From contig CAUJEQ010000224.1 in assembly GCA_963169135.1 (NCBI GenBank), forward strand, positions 1 through 10,700: DNA of 10,700 nt. Reading direction: 5' to 3'. The position numbers were made by a program, and so were the translations under genes. Shown piece after piece: positions 5,578 to 10,700 of this stretch. Origin of the DNA: Chloroflexota bacterium (GTDB lineage Bacteria; Chloroflexota; Dehalococcoidia; Tepidiformales; Tepidiformaceae). The notes beneath the pieces were generated by a model that was not told where the DNA came from, ran no database searches, and saw only the letters and a list, made by a program, of their open reading frames with translations. Position 1 is the stretch's first letter, and each line of letters starts with the position of its first letter.

Positions 5578-7481
5578 CGACCACCATCGACCAGCTACTC
5601 ACGCGCGTCTCAAAGCCGGCCCGCTACACCGGCGGCGAGTGGAACAGCATTACCAAAGACTGGCACGGCGCGAACGTTCGCATTGCGCTCGCGTACCCGG
5701 ATGCCTACGACATCGGGATGTCGAACATGGGCCTGGGCATCCTCTACGACATCCTGAACAAGGTGGAGGATGTCGCATGCGAGCGGGTATTCGCGCCCTG
5801 GGAGGACATGGAAGCGGAGATGCGGTCGGCCGGGGTGCCGCTCTGGAGCCTGGAGACCCGGAACCCCATCCGTGATTTCGACGTGCTCGGGTTCACCTTG
5901 CAGTACGAGATGACGTACACCAACGTGCTCAACATGCTCGACCTGGCCGGTATACCGGTCTGGGCCCGCGAGCGGACGGACGAACACCCGCTGATCATCT
6001 GCGGGGGCAGCGGGTCGTTCAACCCCGAGCCACTCTCGCCGTTCGTGGACGCGTTCTTCCTCGGTGAAGGGGAGGACGCCGTGATCGAATTGGCCGACCG
6101 TGTGCGCGAATGGAGACGTTGCGGGAGGGGGCGCCGGGACCGGCTGCGGGAACTGTTGCAGATGCCGGGCGTCTACGTACCGGCGTTCTATGAGGCGCAG
6201 TACGACGGAGCGGGCCACTTCGCTGCCCTCGAGCCGACGGTACCGGACGCGCCGCGAGTCGTTCGCCGGCGAATCGTGGAGCAGTTGCCGCCAGCACTCG
6301 TGAAACCGATCGTGCCGTTCCTCCAGACGATCCACGACCGGGCCGCGGTGGAGATCCAGCGCGGTTGCACGCAGGGTTGCCGATTCTGCCAGGCGGGCAT
6401 GATCTACCGGCCCACGCGCGAACGGAGCCCCGAGGAGGTGGTCCAGGCGGCGCGCGAACTCATGGCGAACACCGGGTATGACGAGCTCTCGCTCCTTTCG
6501 CTGAGTACGACCGACCACAGCCAGATCGTGCCGATGGTGAACCAGCTGACGAGCACCTTCGAATCGCTGAAGGTTGGCATCCCGAGCACGCGGGTCGACA
6601 GCTTCTCGGTGGAGGTTGCAAATGCGGTGGCGAAGGGCAAGAAGCACACGTTGACCCTGGCGCCGGAGGCCGGGAGCCAGCGGCTGCGCAACGCGATCAA
6701 CAAGCTGGTGAGCGAGGAAGACCTGCTGGGGGCAGCCGAGAACGCGTTCCAGCGCGGCTGGACCGGGGTCAAGCTGTACTTCATGGTCGGGCTACCCACC
6801 GAGACGATGGACGACGTGGCCGGGATCATCGAGATGGGGGCGAAGGTGAAGGCCATCGGGAGGAAGCACGCGGGTGGGCGGGCGAAGGTCCGCGTGAGCA
6901 CGAGCAACCTGGTGCCGAAGCCCCACACGCCGTTCCAATGGGCCCGCCAGGACACGGCGGAAGAACTCGCGGAGAAACACCTCCTCCTCAAGGAGGGGTG
7001 CCGGTCCGCCGGCGTCGAGTTCAGCTGGAACGACCCGCGCGATAGCTTCATCGAGGCGGTGCTGAGCCGGGGCGACCGCCGTGTTGGCGCCGCCATTTAC
7101 GATGCGTGGCGCCGGGGCGCGAAGTTCGATGCCTGGGGTGAGTACTTCAAGGCCGAACACTGGCGGGAGGCGTTCGCGGCGAACGGCATCGACGCGGAGT
7201 GGTACGCGCACCGCGAGTGGGACACGCACGAGCCCCTGCCGTGGGACCACATCGACTGCGGTGTGACCAAGAGTTATCTGCGCGGCCAGTGGAGCGACGT
7301 TCAGTCGTTCGAGACTGTGGCCGACTGCCACCACGGCACGTGCAACGTGTGCGGGATGCAGAGCTTCGACACGCTCAGCGGGACGCCGGGTGCGGCCGAC
7401 TGCGTGGTAAAGCTTGGGAAGCTTGTGGAGATGCGCCGGGGCTCGCGGAATTACGCCGGCGAGGCGCTGGAGCTGGTGTAG
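5574..7481 (+). CDS. TIGR03960-type radical SAM protein
   Basis: Radical SAM enzyme of a widespread family with unknown substrate. The 635-residue product begins with a Rossmann-like domain of the cobalamin-binding type (about 33-175; IALAYPDAYDIGMSNMGLG, then ICGGSGSFNPEPLSPFVDAF and LGEGEDAVIEL). I see no DxHxxG cobalamin motif, so B12 binding is unproven. The radical SAM core starts at about 255 with EIQRGCTQGCRFC, whose C265, C269 and C272 bind the 4Fe-4S cluster. It continues through LSLSTTDHS (308-316), LAPEAGSQRLR (362-372) and YFMVGLPTET (402-411). A C-terminal extension ends with C585-x4-C590-xx-C593, a possible second cluster or metal site. In many genomes this protein is followed by, or fused to, a DUF2344 (TIGR03936) partner. 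Here the frame ends without one and a terminator follows. AGGAGG sets the ATG start. Confidence 0.92.
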   Translation: MTTTIDQLLTRVSKPARYTGGEWNSITKDWHGANVRIALAYPDAYDIGMSNMGLGILYDILNKVEDVACERVFAPWEDMEAEMRSAGVPLWSLETRNPIRDFDVLGFTLQYEMTYTNVLNMLDLAGIPVWARERTDEHPLIICGGSGSFNPEPLSPFVDAFFLGEGEDAVIELADRVREWRRCGRGRRDRLRELLQMPGVYVPAFYEAQYDGAGHFAALEPTVPDAPRVVRRRIVEQLPPALVKPIVPFLQTIHDRAAVEIQRGCTQGCRFCQAGMIYRPTRERSPEEVVQAARELMANTGYDELSLLSLSTTDHSQIVPMVNQLTSTFESLKVGIPSTRVDSFSVEVANAVAKGKKHTLTLAPEAGSQRLRNAINKLVSEEDLLGAAENAFQRGWTGVKLYFMVGLPTETMDDVAGIIEMGAKVKAIGRKHAGGRAKVRVSTSNLVPKPHTPFQWARQDTAEELAEKHLLLKEGCRSAGVEFSWNDPRDSFIEAVLSRGDRRVGAAIYDAWRRGAKFDAWGEYFKAEHWREAFAANGIDAEWYAHREWDTHEPLPWDHIDCGVTKSYLRGQWSDVQSFETVADCHHGTCNVCGMQSFDTLSGTPGAADCVVKLGKLVEMRRGSRNYAGEALELV

Positions 7482-7507
7482 CCGAACGGGCGAGCGCGAG
7501 TGAAAGA

Positions 7508-7537
7508 AAACGGGTCTCCCTTGCGGGAGGCCCGTTT
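7508..7537. terminator. Bidirectional intrinsic terminator between radical SAM gene and rpoC
   Basis: AAACGGGTCTCCC (7508-7520) pairs with GGGAGGCCCGTTT (7525-7537) around a TTGC loop, giving 13 pairs with one G-T wobble. Read on the minus strand it lies about 20 bases after the rpoC stop and is followed by TTTTCTTT, a good terminator tail. Read on the plus strand it follows the radical SAM stop by 26 bases, with a poorer tail (TTTCAATTTG). It probably ends both converging transcripts. Confidence 0.88.
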
Positions 7538-7558
7538 CAATTTGTGGCCCGCGAGGCT

Positions 7559-10700
<3,142 letters not shown>

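Noticed and set aside
5610..6647. Long minus-strand frame of 345 codons
   Set aside because: It is antisense to the radical SAM gene, rich in Arg, His and Val, with no recognisable motif or start signal.

Overview
This is a GC-rich bacterial chromosome segment that reads as core housekeeping DNA. It has seven complete protein genes, one gene truncated at the right edge (rpoC), and almost no free space. Several features suggest a Chloroflexota-like lineage. RpoC has no large insertion in the trigger loop and a long conserved C-terminal region ending in an acidic tail. The MEP isoprenoid genes ispD and ispF are present. There is a stand-alone radical SAM protein of the TIGR03960 type, and several genes appear to be leaderless. 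This placement is inference from protein character and was not tested with a tree. No tRNA, rRNA, CRISPR array, insertion sequence, phage gene or attachment site was found, and no stretch over 300 bases lacks a gene.

Layout: (1) 10-711 (+) is an unrecognised multi-pass membrane protein. Its stop overlaps the stop of the convergent gene by 4 bases. (2) 3798-708 (-) is a tight three-gene surface-glycan operon: a membrane sugar-1-phosphate transferase, a WbpM/CapD-type NDP-sugar 4,6-dehydratase, and a left-handed beta-helix N-acetyltransferase. The genes overlap by ATGA and GTGA. Together they would make, modify and load an amino-deoxy sugar onto a lipid carrier, but the aminotransferase normally needed is not here. 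(3) 3913-4311 (+), divergent from the operon, encodes two membrane helices followed by a winged-helix-like domain. (4) 5460-4316 (-) is ispD-ispF, two MEP pathway enzymes overlapping by ATGA. (5) 5574-7481 (+) is the radical SAM protein, with a strong Shine-Dalgarno site. (6) A hairpin at 7508-7537 probably terminates both the radical SAM gene and rpoC. (7) 10700-7559 (-) is rpoC, missing its N-terminal part beyond the window.

Two observations deserve attention. Three of the four transcription units whose start regions are fully visible have a TANNNT hexamer exactly 6 or 7 bases before the start codon and no convincing Shine-Dalgarno site, which is the signature of leaderless mRNAs. Second, the near-universal Asn of the RpoC active-site motif NADFDGD is Lys here (KADFDGD). 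I found no convincing new multi-gene system. The rest is ordinary, compact core-genome content.
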